Assembly: GCF_025024155.1 (NCBI RefSeq) | Contig: NW_026251811.1 | Span: 39,921-103,920 of the forward strand | DNA length: 64,000 bases | From: Gamsiella multidivaricata | Taxonomy: Eukaryota > Mortierellomycota > Mortierellomycetes > Mortierellales > Mortierellaceae | Direction of reading: 5' to 3' | Shown: one piece after another, positions 35,901-46,913 of the stretch | How positions within the stretch are numbered: position 1 is the stretch's first letter | How the letters are laid out: the number at the start of each line of letters is the position of its first letter | Program-made: the position numbers and the translations under genes | The notes under the pieces: generated by a model | What the model was told of the DNA's origin: nothing | What the model saw: only the letters and a program-made list of their open reading frames with translations | Databases searched by the model: none

Positions 35901-38064
35901 CTCATCCGCACGAAGCCTTGGTTGGTGCATTATGCATTACACCCAGGTTTCTTCCTCTCCATGCGCCTTCACTCGCCCCTTATGCTTCAGGAAAGGTAAG
36001 CCGCTAGCGGCAACTGAACGTGCGCAAGCATCTGAAGGAAAATGCTGCCAAGGGGCCGATCCGTGTACCTTACCAGCTCACGACACTCAGTTGTCTGCGC
36101 ATGGCATTTTTTACAACTTATTTCGCCCAGATTAAGAGATGCGGTCGTTCCTCGCGACCTCATTTGTTTGTTTGTTTATTTGTTTGGCCTGTCTGTTCTT
36201 TCTGAGCTGTCTATCCAGCCAAATACCACTGATGGGAACACATGCTGAAAGCTATGCACGTAGGAATGTCTGTGTTGTTCTGGTCCACAGCCGCAGAAGA
36301 GGGTGCTGATTCGCGGAGCAAACGAGGATGAGAGCGCGGAACATGGAACCGGCTCATTTCACTGCTATATATTTTTTTTATTTCATTTATTTATGGGATT
36401 CAATGTTCATAATTGAGTTGAAGTTCGATCTGTAAAAGAGATGATGTCAAATAGGCGTTTGGTTCTTTATTCCTCCGCCAGCCAATGGGACCTGGATGGT
36501 CGGTGTCGTGGTACAAGGTCCTCTGGGCCACTACGAGCTGCTAAACCATGTAGCACCGCTAGTTGCAGTAGTAGGGACTTGCAGTTGGCAGGAACCTGTG
36601 GCCATGGTTACGGCCATCAATTGCATGAAGGTACCTCTATCTGTCAGCGGGTGGGTTACCCAAGTGAAATAAAGATTCGATTGGTTCAGCGATATCCATG
36701 CGGGTACAGACAGACAGAAATGCACGCATCATATCATGTCATACTAGAGCATGGTGAAGGTCGCAGGCTAGACTGGGTAAGAAAAAACAACATGAGAATT
36801 CAATCGACGCTCAGAGAATGGCAGATCAATACAAAGAAACGTATTGGATTCGGTTTCCCAGCCGGCGAGGCAAGCGGACAAAATGTACATGTGGAAGAAG
36901 AGGTTGCAGAAAAAGGAAGAAGGTGGATAGGATATAATTAGTCGGTCGGTTAGTTTTCATTTGATTATACAATACAATAGTCTCCCAGCGAATTGGATTG
37001 TGTTCCCTCTGGTTTTTTTTGAAGGAAAGGTGGAGAGGGTGGTCGGGATCAGAAAAATCGCTTGTGCGCTTTCTGTTTGTTTGTCGTGCGGCCTTTTATT
37101 TATTTAGTTTTTTGGCCTCTTTCTCATCCTCTTACTCTCTCACACTCCTCATCTTCTCACTCTCTCTCTCGTACTCTCTTTCTCTCTTTCTCTCTCTCTC
37201 TCTCTCTTTCGCTTCCTCGCCTCCTCTCAGTCAGTCTCTCTCGCTTTTTGCCTCTTTCTCCCTTTCACCTCTCGCTCATATTCCACTGCACACCCTCACA
37301 CTTCGACCCGCTCCTCCCTTTCAGCTGTTTAATTTGTATTTTCTCCACATCCTTGTCCCCTCGCAACGGCCATTTGCTGCTGATAATCAGCTGTATCTTG
37401 TAAGGACCAGAAACCGCCTCCTACATCGAACATGTGTACACATTGGCCCCACCTTCTCTGTTGAACAGACGATCTGAATCCCTCTTGTCTGTGCGGGGTC
37501 AGGCCCACATAGCATATCAGCCATAGCACGCTCCATCTAACGTCCACAGCATCACATCCCTCCTCTCCCACCCTTTAGAAAATCAGCCCTCTTTTCCTTT
37601 TTTATACCCTCCCTATTTTCAATCCTTCCTTTGTACACCCCCCAGAGACTACAATGCCATGCCTCTGCATAACCTTCCCTCGGAACAATTCTGTTAAACA
37701 CTTGTTCTGCTGTTACTCACGCTGAATGTTTATTCTTCTCTGTCTTCTCTAGAGTCTTTTGGGTCCATTATCTCTTCCAGGTGCAACCTTGTTTTCTTCT
37801 GGCCCTGTCCCTTTGCTTTGTTTGTGCTCCCAATCAGTTCCGCAAAAGGGAAGCAAATCCTCCCAGACAAACAATTGGACATCTTTGCCCCTCTCGGATA
37901 TCTTTCCTTTCCTCCACGTTCACCCATCCTCTTCGTCATCGCTGAGCAGCTACGCCCTCTCTTTCCACTATCATTCTGTTTACATATCTCACTATTTAAT
38001 ATTTTATTTTTTGCGCCCGTTGTGTTTATTTGCGCGTGAAAACTGAAGTGAGAGATTCTTTTGA
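32930..38064. other. 5.1-kb gene-poor region before the bHLH gene
   Basis: This is the largest gene-free stretch, between two plus-strand genes. It contains short C- and A-runs near 33008-33035, many short open frames without family resemblance, and a dense CT tract at about 37120-37290. The last 1 kb is probably the promoter and long 5' leader of the bHLH gene, with several short upstream ATG frames. No tRNA-like fold or transposase motif was recognised. Confidence 0.5.
37120..37290 (+). repeat. CT-rich tract
   Basis: The plus strand is almost pure pyrimidine, with a near-perfect (CT)n core at about 37160-37210 and broken CT runs around it. It lies 0.8-0.9 kb upstream of the bHLH start codon. 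CT blocks upstream of fungal starts often mark strong promoters or leaders, and this one may do so. Confidence 0.75.
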
Positions 38065-40985
38065 ATGCCAAGCTCCATTGTATCACACTGTTCCTCCCCG
38101 CTGGACTTGGCACCATCTCCCCTGCTCGATCCCCGCAAAGTCTCGACAACAAACGCCAACTCAAATATAAGCATAACCATGGCTGAGCAACGCGCACACC
38201 CACACTCCCACTCCCACTCCACATACGATCCCCCACAGCAGCACCGTCAGCACCAGAACCACCACCACCACCAGCATCCATATCAGCAGACTTCGAACGA
38301 TCCCTCACATCATCCTTATCATCAGAAGGATTTTCAGGCACACCAGAAGGCAGAGCCTACAATGAATACCTCTACAGACCACCATTCCTCCCAGCGCCTA
38401 CAGCAGAAGCATTCTTCATACGACCATCATCCTCGCCAGAGTCAGCACTACGGTAATCATCGCCGGCAGATGGAGGACGAAGATGAGGACGAAGATGAGG
38501 ACGGCGATATCGAGGAGGATGACGATGAGGACCATCCTGGGTTCCAAAGCACCTATCATTCTGCCTACAACAGTGCCTACAACAGCTGTGACGAAAGCGA
38601 GGACGTCAACATGGAGAGTGTGGCCATAAAAGAGGACCATGGTGATCAGGACATGGTGGAACCTCCTTCTTCGTCAGCTTCCTCTTCTTCGTGCTCCCTT
38701 TCTTCCTTTGCTCGTCATCCTCATTCGCCCTCCAGTACCTACCAACCTCGCCAGTCCCAGGCCCAGCCTCAGCAGCCGCAACCACACGCCTTCCATCCAC
38801 AGCGCCAGCAACACGAACACTCATCATCGTCTTCCTCTGCCGCTACTCCATCGTCCTCTCCTTCCTCCAGCACCAAACCTGCCCCTCTCGCAACGATCAA
38901 ACCACGACCTACGCTCCGCCCTTTACTCCCATCCCGTCCTACCAGTCCTCAACCCCTCCTCGGTCGCTCAGGGACTCAATCTTCAGATATGAGTGCCTCA
39001 AAGGATCCGTCCGCCGCTGAGTCTTCTACATCCGCTACGGGTTCGACTGGCATGGGCACGGGCACAACCTCGTCTTCGGCAGGCAAGACGCGTCAATCTG
39101 CTTATAAGATCAATGGTCTCAACATCCTTAACAGGAACAGTCTCGATAGCCGCACCGCTTTGGAGATGATCCGCAGGCGCCGTGAAAACCATAATCATGT
39201 TGAACGCCGCCGACGCGACACGCTCAACTCGACCATCTTACAAATCGCCGAGATCTTGCCCAATTGCTCCTCCAGTGCCAAGTTGAATAAAGGCACGATC
39301 CTCCGATTGGCACTTGATCATCTCAGGGTATGTATGCACTTTCGTGATAATGATCGCGCATGTCGCGCTCTTGGACCTTCATGCGGTTGCTTTCCATCTT
39401 TGGTTGACTAAATCACCTTTCGACGCATATGATACAAATATAGGCACTTCACACCGAGAACCATTCCTTGCGATCTGAGAATGCGGCCCTTCGCTTCTTT
39501 TACCAGGGCTCACAGATGCGTCGCAATGGTCCACAAGGATCAGGCGGTGTTTCCGGACAGCCTGGCCATCCAAGTCATCCTGGCAACACCCATCCTCAGC
39601 ATCCGCACTCAGTTGCTCGCGGAGCAGCGTCCTCGTCCAGCGGGATGAGCACTCCGCCCATCATCCCTGGACCTGGCCAAGGCACTATCCCAAGCCTGGC
39701 TACATCTGCTGCTCAGTCCCAGGCTCAGTCCCATGCGTCCTTTGTCTCCAATGTCACTATGGCGACTGCTCCAGGATCGATCTCGGCATCCGCCCCTGCC
39801 TCTGCCGCCAATAGCCCTCCAGGACAGCATGCAACAGCCCATCTAGGTCCCTCCCAGGTCCCATCATCCTCCATGGCCCCCGTGCCATCCGCCAATAAGC
39901 GGTCCATGTCAGCCAGCGGTCATCTACACCCTATTTTACCAAAGTCGCAAACGAACAAGGTCTCACCCTCATCGAGCCCTCGCCCCAGATTGCTGCCCCA
40001 TCCTAGCCCTAGCGGCGTCAAGCCCTACAGTGACGCTATCCGTATGGGCCCGTCTCCGCTGTCCAGTCCATGCTCCTCGCCGCCTCTGGCGTCGGTCTCA
40101 TATCCTGCCACGTCTGCCGCCTCAAATGCCCTCGCCAATGCTCTGCCCACCGTCCCAGCGAGTCATCAGCATTCTGCCGCTGTCTCCGCTGCTGCTGCAG
40201 TTGCTGCAGCCGCCGCAGCCGCAGCCGCAGCTTCCACGACAGGCTCAGGGTCGACGCACAACAACAATCGCTCCCTGATGCCCTCTTCAGCGTCATCGAT
40301 GAATTCCCGCCATCAAAAAAGCAGTAATGGAGGTCATGGCCTACATTCTTCGTTGCCAATGGTGGTTCCAACCGGAGCAGCTTCCGAAAAAGGGAGAAAA
40401 TATTCCGCTCATTCTGCACATTCGTCGATTTCTTCGGCACCCTCATCCGGAACGCCCTCGGCGACCACCTCACCTTATGTTTCTCCTTATCCTGGCTCCC
40501 AGATTCAGTCAAGTCATCCAGGATACGGTCAAAGTCAAGGTCAAGGCATGCATGGCCAGACCCATTCTTCTTCTTCGCCATCGTCGCATCCCAGCCATCC
40601 TTCTCAGCATTACTATCCTCCGCAACAGCATAGTCAGCAGTATCAACAGCAGCCATACGCTCATCATCACCCTCTAGGCCCTGGTATCGTGCTCCCATCG
40701 ATTGGAACGGTGACAAATCCTTCGAGCCCCATGACATCGCCCCATCATGCCCCACACCCTATGGGATCCCTACCTCTACCTACGCCCATGAGTCTCCCAG
40801 CTCCTGTGATGAGTCACGACTCGTATGCCAAGCAGCAGCAACAGCAGCAGCAGTCCTACTCGCACGCGAACCATGGTCACGGTCAGGGTCAAGGTCATCT
40901 CCACTCTCACTCTCATCCTCATGTTCACGCCCATGTCCATCCACACGAAGGCCTGCCTATCCTGCCACCTCTGGCGCCTCGTTAA
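38065..40985 (+). CDS. bHLH transcription factor, long and low-complexity
   Basis: Exons 38065-39327 and 39444-40985 with a 116-nt intron (GTATGT...TATAG) give 934 aa. The bHLH lies at about 370-421: basic ENHNHVERRRRDTLN has the His-Glu-Arg residues expected for E-box binding, followed by helix 1 (TILQIAEILP), a loop with SSSAKLNKG and helix 2 (TILRLALDHLR). The intron cuts exactly after helix 2. The next exon starts a short zipper-like helix (ALHTENHSLRSENAALRFF). The rest is H/Q/S/P-rich, with an acidic block near 140-160, a run of 11 Ala (near residue 675) and Gln runs. It should act as a nuclear dimer on CANNTG sites; targets are unknown. An ATG at 38179 (ataaccATGgct) has better start context and would remove 38 residues. 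Confidence 0.85.
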
Positions 40986-41591
40986 ATGCGCGCCTTTGTC
41001 TCAATGTTCACGATCTATCCTACTCCGATGTACATATACCATTTTGCATACCATAGCATACGTTAGTTCCATTTGTGTATCTTTTAATATCACCATCATG
41101 ATCTTCAAACGGCCTGCTGCACAAATAACTGCGATGAACAATTGTCAAGCCATCTTGTGCTGCAAGAATCAATGGCATATTTATATGTCCACACGCCCTT
41201 TTTATGCTCGTCTTCGTGTTCATGTTATAGTAGTGGTAATGGTTGCAAAAAAAAAAAAAAATTGCAGAAACTGGTAGACTCACACTTCTGACGGTTACAT
41301 GCTATTTAAAACAAGGGACAGCGAGCAATGTGCCATGCACAACAAGGACATGTCCACTTCGCTCCTGCCCTAATCCCAGTTATGGTGATACGATAGGTCC
41401 ACTGGTCCTGGTTCTAGTTCTGCTGCGCCCAAAGCTAATAACTATTCTCGTCATTCTGAAGTGCCTTCCTCTGTTCCTTTCGCCAACCGTTCCTCCTCCG
41501 CATGTAATTGTAACTCCCTCAGTTTGTCCAGACGCTCGTCGTTTAAGGGCATCAGCAAGACAATGCTGCCTCTTCGCTTCCAAAAACTCCT
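40986..41591. other. Convergent 3' spacer
   Basis: This 0.6-kb spacer lies between the bHLH stop and the F-box gene stop on the opposite strand. It holds the two 3' UTRs and an A14 run at about 41248-41261. No gene was seen. Confidence 0.55.
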
Positions 41592-43136
41592 TTACGACAG
41601 GGCCTCCTCCGTATCCTGACTTTCCTGGTACGAAAGCTTCCACAGCTCTCTGCGAGCAAGCAATTGCTGCTGCTCTGGAAGGCGCTTCAGAGTCCGCCAC
41701 CGTTTGCGTGCTGCGATGTATTGCCTGGTTCGATGCTTGACCTTGTCTTTAGGGACGGTTTCGGAAGCGGCAGGTGGGAGGGGCAACCAAACGTTCCGCA
41801 GAGGAGGCTCCTTGCCATGGACAATCTTCATATTGACTGCCTTCCGGTCCAGATACCGGATTCTTTCGTCTTCTTTCGCCAGAGAAGGTTCGTGGTCCCA
41901 ATCCAGGGAGTTGATTCCCACGTCCCCACCATACTCTGCCCTGGCGATCATCCAGATCCCGTGGAGAGGGTATTCAATCATTATCTGGCCTGGCATATTT
42001 CTGATCCTTCTGCCCCATACTCTTTTGCCTTTCCGTTTTCCGAAACCGAACCGAGACTTCATCTCGTGCAGGGACAGATACTCGTCTATATCTGGCTTGA
42101 TGAGCTCCGGTTCTGGATGCTCAGCGTAATACTTCTGCCTACATCTGAGGCACATCCGGATGCTCCACGGTGTCCCCGCCTCGTGGGCTTGGTCATTGTC
42201 TGGCTGTGCAGGTGGTAGTGCCAACGACAACGATGATGATGTCGATGTCGATGTCGATGAAAGCGAGCAGGAAGATGGAGACAGCGCGGTCGAGGGCGGC
42301 ATAGTGACAGACAACGGGAGCTGCATCAACATTCCAAGGCAATGCCATTCTTTGCAGAAGCAGGCGCACTCCTCGCAGATCCTGAAGCTCCTCGCGCAGA
42401 TATACAACATGTTTGCCGCTTGATGCAGATCCGGCGGATAAAAAGGGGCTGAAGCGAGACCGCCGAATTGACCAGCTTCAAACAGGTTCTCGTACCAGAG
42501 ACGCCACAACGACAGACGCGCCACCACGCCGTATAGAGCTTTACATGTTTGCGATAACCTCGTCAATTGGGAGGGATAAAGATGGGACGCGACTACTTCC
42601 CACAGCTCAAGAGGGAGTTGGTACGGGTAATGAGGTCTGATGAGCAGGTGCGTGGACGAGAACTCGGTGTTGCACAGGTTGACGAACGAGATGCTTTCAA
42701 CGGTATGGATATGGTTGTCGTGATATGAATGGGGATGTATCTGAGCCTGCTCGGGGTAATGGTCGTCAGCCGTCGAAAGCTGTTGCGGAGAACATTGGGA
42801 TGAACAGGGTTGATTGGCGCTCGCTTGTGATGCGGGCGTTGAAGGCGGAAGGGTTAGAATATTCTCGTCCGAAGGAAGGTCGATGTGGACACTGATATTC
42901 TGAAGATCGTTGATCTGATCGCTCTTACTGGGCATAGACGTTGGTGTGACTAGTGCTAATAAGGACGATCCATTGTAGGCAGTGTTCATGGTCTTGATGC
43001 CGATTCCATCCTCGGGGACGATATCAATGTCGAATTCCGTATCAGCGGATGGTTCGACTCTTTTGAATTTGCGTTTTTCCTCGGTCAATGCGGGCTCTTC
43101 CTCCTCGGGCTTGTCTCTCTTGGGGCTGGCTTTCAT
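41592..43136 (-). CDS. F-box protein with a Cys-rich segment
   Basis: Single exon, 514 aa. The F-box lies at about 171-217 (YQLPLELWEVVASHLYPSQL, then TCKALYGV and LWRLWYENLF), so the protein should bind SKP1 and act as a substrate receptor in an SCF ubiquitin ligase. After it comes a Cys/His-rich patch, Cys254, 257, 259, 261 and 266, and a second pair at 329 and 332 (CLRC) beyond a Ser-rich linker. Together they could bind zinc. The N-terminal 165 residues are acidic, charged and disordered. The C-terminus is basic and helical (RQYIAARKRWRTLKR). No WD40 or LRR substrate domain was seen. The F-box call is sound; substrate and zinc binding are inferred. Confidence 0.8.
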   Translation of the reverse strand: MKASPKRDKPEEEEPALTEEKRKFKRVEPSADTEFDIDIVPEDGIGIKTMNTAYNGSSLLALVTPTSMPSKSDQINDLQNISVHIDLPSDENILTLPPSTPASQASANQPCSSQCSPQQLSTADDHYPEQAQIHPHSYHDNHIHTVESISFVNLCNTEFSSTHLLIRPHYPYQLPLELWEVVASHLYPSQLTRLSQTCKALYGVVARLSLWRLWYENLFEAGQFGGLASAPFYPPDLHQAANMLYICARSFRICEECACFCKEWHCLGMLMQLPLSVTMPPSTALSPSSCSLSSTSTSTSSSLSLALPPAQPDNDQAHEAGTPWSIRMCLRCRQKYYAEHPEPELIKPDIDEYLSLHEMKSRFGFGKRKGKRVWGRRIRNMPGQIMIEYPLHGIWMIARAEYGGDVGINSLDWDHEPSLAKEDERIRYLDRKAVNMKIVHGKEPPLRNVWLPLPPAASETVPKDKVKHRTRQYIAARKRWRTLKRLPEQQQLLARRELWKLSYQESQDTEEALS

Positions 43137-43615
43137 ACTGCGGTTGTGTATGATAAATAGGAAAGCACCATCGGTAACAGAGTGACTAGTGGGTGAAAAA
43201 GTGGAATGCGATGTAATGGCAATTAGGACGATACGATGTGCAATGAGGAATCAGCAACAAGAAAGACTCGTTTCAGGAAGGGGGTATTTTTCATTTTCCC
43301 GTTTATGGAAAGCGCGCTGTCATGCGAGTAGAATGGCATTAATCGCTTTATTGACGCTGTGCGCTTTCGTACTTCGATATCACCGCTACCACTGCAGCCG
43401 GCTGAAAAGCATGTAGCGGCGCGTATGTCTTGGCGAGGGACACCTCGAGAGTGTGGAAAGGATGAAGCAGCATCCGCTTTTGAGTTTCAAGAATTCTATA
43501 TCCAGGAGACCCTCTGCCCGCCAATAAACCCCCTAGAGTGCGAGGTCGAAAAGACACCATTCACCGATTTTCTAACGCGCATTTGAAAGCAAAGAGTAGC
43601 ACGTTAGCGTTCGTT
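43137..43615. other. Spacer between F-box gene start and RAD51D stop
   Basis: This 0.48-kb spacer sits between two minus-strand genes in tandem. It probably holds the F-box promoter and the RAD51D 3' UTR. Nothing else was recognised. Confidence 0.5.
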
Positions 43616-45217
43616 TTACTGGGCACATAGTGCCATAACTCTCACAGGAGCATAGTCATCGCCTCTTACAAGATGTTTAGACTTCATGATCTCTGCCAGT
43701 CTCGATGGCCCATTATTTCCACTGGCGTCTTGTTCTGCGCCCTCGTCGTTGTTCCCTCCACCGTTCTCGTTCTTAACCAAGGACTCAACCGATTGCTGGT
43801 CAGAGGAGCGACTCATTCGCGTGATATAAAGCTGAAGATCCGTTGCATATCTCCAGGTGGAACCTAGACTTGGCTTCGCGTTGTTTGCCATCAGAATGGA
43901 CGGCGTCTGCTCTTCCGGATACGACACATGCACAGTCGATGTTGTGACCAGCAAGACTAAACCAAAATCTGACGCAAGACGCCGAAGTTCTCGTGCCGTG
44001 TGTATCATTGTAGCGTGACCTGGATAGAAAGTGCGGTAAGTAACAAGCGCGATGAAGGGCACGGATGATGAAGGCCGGTAATGTCAACAAGATACGATGC
44101 TCAGCATACCTACTCCATCGACACCACGAAGTAACCCTGTCAGCACTTTGGTCAATGAATCGATAATAACTAAACGTGTAGTGGAGTCTGATACGGAGGG
44201 TCCTTGCTCAAGATCTGCATGGATTGTCTCGATTGCATTCACGACGTCGTAAACGTCTCGACATGAGTATACCTGGATCCTCGAAAGAATTTGTGTAACC
44301 TCGACCTATGCGTATCATCAGAAGATAGTCAACAAAGGAACAAGAGAAAGAGAGTAAACGCGTTGATAGCTTACACCTACTTCAATAGGCGTTTCTCCTT
44401 CGAATTGACCGTCATCTAGTGGTCCTTTTTGTCGAGAATTGTAAGTCCGGATGACATCGGACGCACGCTGGGCAGAGAAACCACCATCCAGGGTATCGAT
44501 CCAAATCGCTCGCGAGCCCTTGTCACGCGCCAGCATGGCGACCAATGTGTTGAGACACATTTGGGTCTTGCCAGCGCTGGATGAGCCGCATATCTCGCTG
44601 ACTTCTCCTGAGACCCAACCATGTCCACCTAGCAGATGGTCAACACTTTAACAGATTTGCAGAAACAAAATTAGTGGCGTTTCTTAATCACCTCGTAAAT
44701 ATGTCTAAAGGATGAAGAACTAAGGTGGTACCATTCGGATCCTGTTGTGAGGTAAAAAGGCAGCTGTCGGGAGTTCCTTTCCAAGCACAGCTCGGATGCC
44801 CGCTTGGGTCTTGGAGTGACATTTAACATCGAGGGAAATATAACCCGATTCAGCAGATTTTCAATAACCTGTAATGGATAACAAGAGGATTTTATTCTTA
44901 TCGTTGAGATTTGCGAAGAGGCGCCAAAGGCACTCATCCAATTCAGAGCTTTTCTGATTGCTTACAGCCTTTGAGACACGACCGCTGGTCTTTGCCACAA
45001 CTGCATTGGGATCAAGCACCAGATTGGCATCTACGATAAAAATAGCAAGAGTAAGTGGCGCATTTTTTTGTCGACGATCTTATCTACGTGAGTGAGCAAT
45101 AGGGAAGGTCTTGAAAATGTTGGCACCTGTCTTTATTCCTTGAGCAATAATGTCATTCAGCGCAGCTCTGTCGCGGGAAGACAGATCTCGATTCAAGTAC
45201 GACTTCAGAAGCGGCAT
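43616..45217 (-). CDS. RAD51D: RAD51D-type RecA-family recombination protein
   Basis: Six exons (45217-45127, 45030-44966, 44868-44732, 44645-44375, 44305-44110, 44019-43616) give 387 aa. Introns are 69-97 nt. The N-terminal helical domain (LNDIIAQGIKTDANLVLDPNA) mirrors RAD51D (HRIKTVVDLVSADLEEVA). YLTTGSECVDHLLGG leads to Walker A GSSSAGKT at 118-125. Walker B is RLVIIDS at 232-238. LGSTWRYATDLQLYITR matches the C-terminal RAD51D/XRCC2 block. RAD51 paralogues assist RAD51 filament formation in homologous recombination. The Ser/Asn/Gly/Glu-rich end (residues about 330-365) is specific to this protein. Exon 4 was placed at TTAAAG/TGTTGACC because only that join gives the conserved SVDxLLGG-type core. 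The start is 24 bp beyond a broken nuclease-like gene. Confidence 0.85.
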
Positions 45218-45241
45218 GAGGATGAATGGCGAACAGCTGAT

Positions 45242-46332
45242 TCAAGAAAGCGGGATGTGTCTACCGACCAATCGCGAAAGTTGTAAACCTGGCCCTAATG
45301 ATGTCATCGAGAAGGCAACAACGTTTGAGCAAGGCGAGCACACAAAGAAACTGGACATTTTTCCGCGCGCCCCTTCCGTTCCCCCTGCGTTGAGCTGGCT
45401 CTCTGTGTTCTTGAGAACGACGCGGGTATCGGCCAAGTATTTCGTTGTCATTGACATGGTATCTAGAAATAAATGGAACCGAATGTCAGCACATATGGCT
45501 TGGGCTTCGACATAGTAGAGACCGCAATATAACATGCATACGATCAACATGGCTAAACGTACCACCACCATCCAGCTCTTTGATGATACTAAAGTCGGTT
45601 GCGCGCCCTAGACCATAGATGTTGCGATTGTAATCGTTGTGCGACACCAGATCAAGCACTGTCAACTGGTCTCTGATGATGCCCAAGGCGGCAAGGACTT
45701 CTGGAATATCATAAACCAGAAACCGACGTCTTGAAATTGGTCGCCAAATTGTCCGGACGTTCTTGTAAATAAGCATGTCGCTGTCGCCGGATATGACCAC
45801 ATCATAGGGTTCGCAGCCGTAGGCTATCTTTAAATCAGTATCGGTCGAGCATTCGATGATCGTCCATCCCTTTGTTCTGAGGTGCTGTGCAAATGCTTGA
45901 CGCGCCTCCGGAGGCCTTCCTCAACAGTTTGCTGATGGCGGGGAAACGTTGTTTCCGAACGTGGAGGTTCCTGTTGACGCGATCCATTAGCACAGTGGTG
46001 CTTTCATCGGCAGTTAGCAAGGCCTTCGTGCAGGTCTCCTCTCGGTACTTGTGAGTGAGTATCTTTTCTTCTGCTGTAGAGCCATCCAGATAAAGAAACG
46101 AGTTTGAGGAAGTCGCAAACTCTCCCAGTTTACGCTCGACAACAAGGTGTGCCTCGTCATCCGTGGCGCACGATGAATATGCGTAGCGAATGGTGGAGAA
46201 AATGCACGCCTGTACGTTGATAAGACGCTTACGGCCGGGTTCAAAGGTATTTAAGACGGCTGTGTGTTGATGGAATAGAGCTGCTTCGTAGCCCTTCCTT
46301 CTAAGAAAGGGCCACAAGCCCAGGATGCCCAT
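45242..46332 (-). pseudogene. XPG/FEN-like (PIN-fold) nuclease remnant, frameshifted
   Basis: From the ATG at 46332 the frame reads MGILGLWPFLRRKGYEAAL, like the XPG N-terminus (MGI.GLW..L). It then reads FLYLDGSTAEEK followed by HKYREE, like the XPG-N DG..P..K motif. Near 45915 the coding signal moves to another frame, which continues EARQAFAQHLRTKGWTIIEC and VVISGDSDMLIYKN, the XPG-I acidic motif. A 100-nt intron (45562-45463) joins 45563 to a last piece ending at 45242. No sensible intron bridges the shift near 45915, so I read this as a broken gene unless the base calls are wrong. The copy also seems to end early, lacking the C-terminal part expected of this nuclease class. Rad2-type enzymes cut DNA flaps; this copy is probably inactive. 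I believe related genes are multicopy in Mortierella-type fungi, from memory only. Confidence 0.65.
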
Positions 46333-46603
46333 TGCGGAGCAGAGAGAGAAAAGGTTCCGTCCAAGACGATGGCGAAAGATAGCGGAGAAATGAAGAAGTG
46401 CATGACAATGGGTCTGAGGAAAGAGACAAAGAGTACCCTTACAATTGTAACTACTTTTCGGGCACACACATACACATGCACATGTAGCCTTTTCATTAAT
46501 CCATCCTGCACAAGGACCTTACACAGTATCCTCAACATCATTAGACTTCTTTCTTTATTTCTTCCTTACCGTCTCACCGTTGATATTGTAGCTAGGCGTC
46601 AAA

Positions 46604-46891
46604 ATGTCTGGAAATGCTCCAAACGGAAAGCTGAGCAGTCGTCGTCAACACAGCCTTATTGGTGACCTCCCGCTCTGCATCGGCTACTTCAATCCCACAA
46701 CCAAGATCGAGTACTTGATGAGGTGTTCCGGAGAGAGACATCGCACTGTCTCCAGTCTTGAAAATGAGGACGCCAAGGGCAGGTTCATTACAGAGCATGC
46801 TGACTTTATTTGTCTACCTGGTGAAGTCGTCAAGGAGCTCATGAGGGATCGAGTCATAAAACTGTGTTCTAGTAATTCTTTTTTTCCTTGA
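46604..46891 (+). CDS. Short hypothetical protein, 95 aa
   Basis: An open frame from an ATG in fair context (gtcaaaATGtct) encodes 95 aa with a globular-looking mix of residues (LIGDLPLCIGYFNPTTKIEYLM, then EHADFICLPGEVVKELMRD). A CT/T-rich leader precedes it. I recognise no family. It sits between the nuclease remnant (divergent) and other broken coding pieces, so it may be a real small gene, the first exon of a longer lost gene, or a remnant. Confidence 0.3.
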   Translation: MSGNAPNGKLSSRRQHSLIGDLPLCIGYFNPTTKIEYLMRCSGERHRTVSSLENEDAKGRFITEHADFICLPGEVVKELMRDRVIKLCSSNSFFP

Positions 46892-46913
46892 CTAGAGCTC
46901 CTGACAATAAATG

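Noticed and set aside
40036..40755. Minus-strand open frame of about 239 codons
   Set aside because: It is antisense to the bHLH gene's low-complexity region and has no family resemblance.
44671..44731. Reading RAD51D exon 3 through 44732 to a later GTGATT donor
   Set aside because: Continuing past 44732 breaks the phase with exon 4; the GTACCA donor at 44731 plus the TTAAAG acceptor restores the conserved TTGSECVDHLLGG core.
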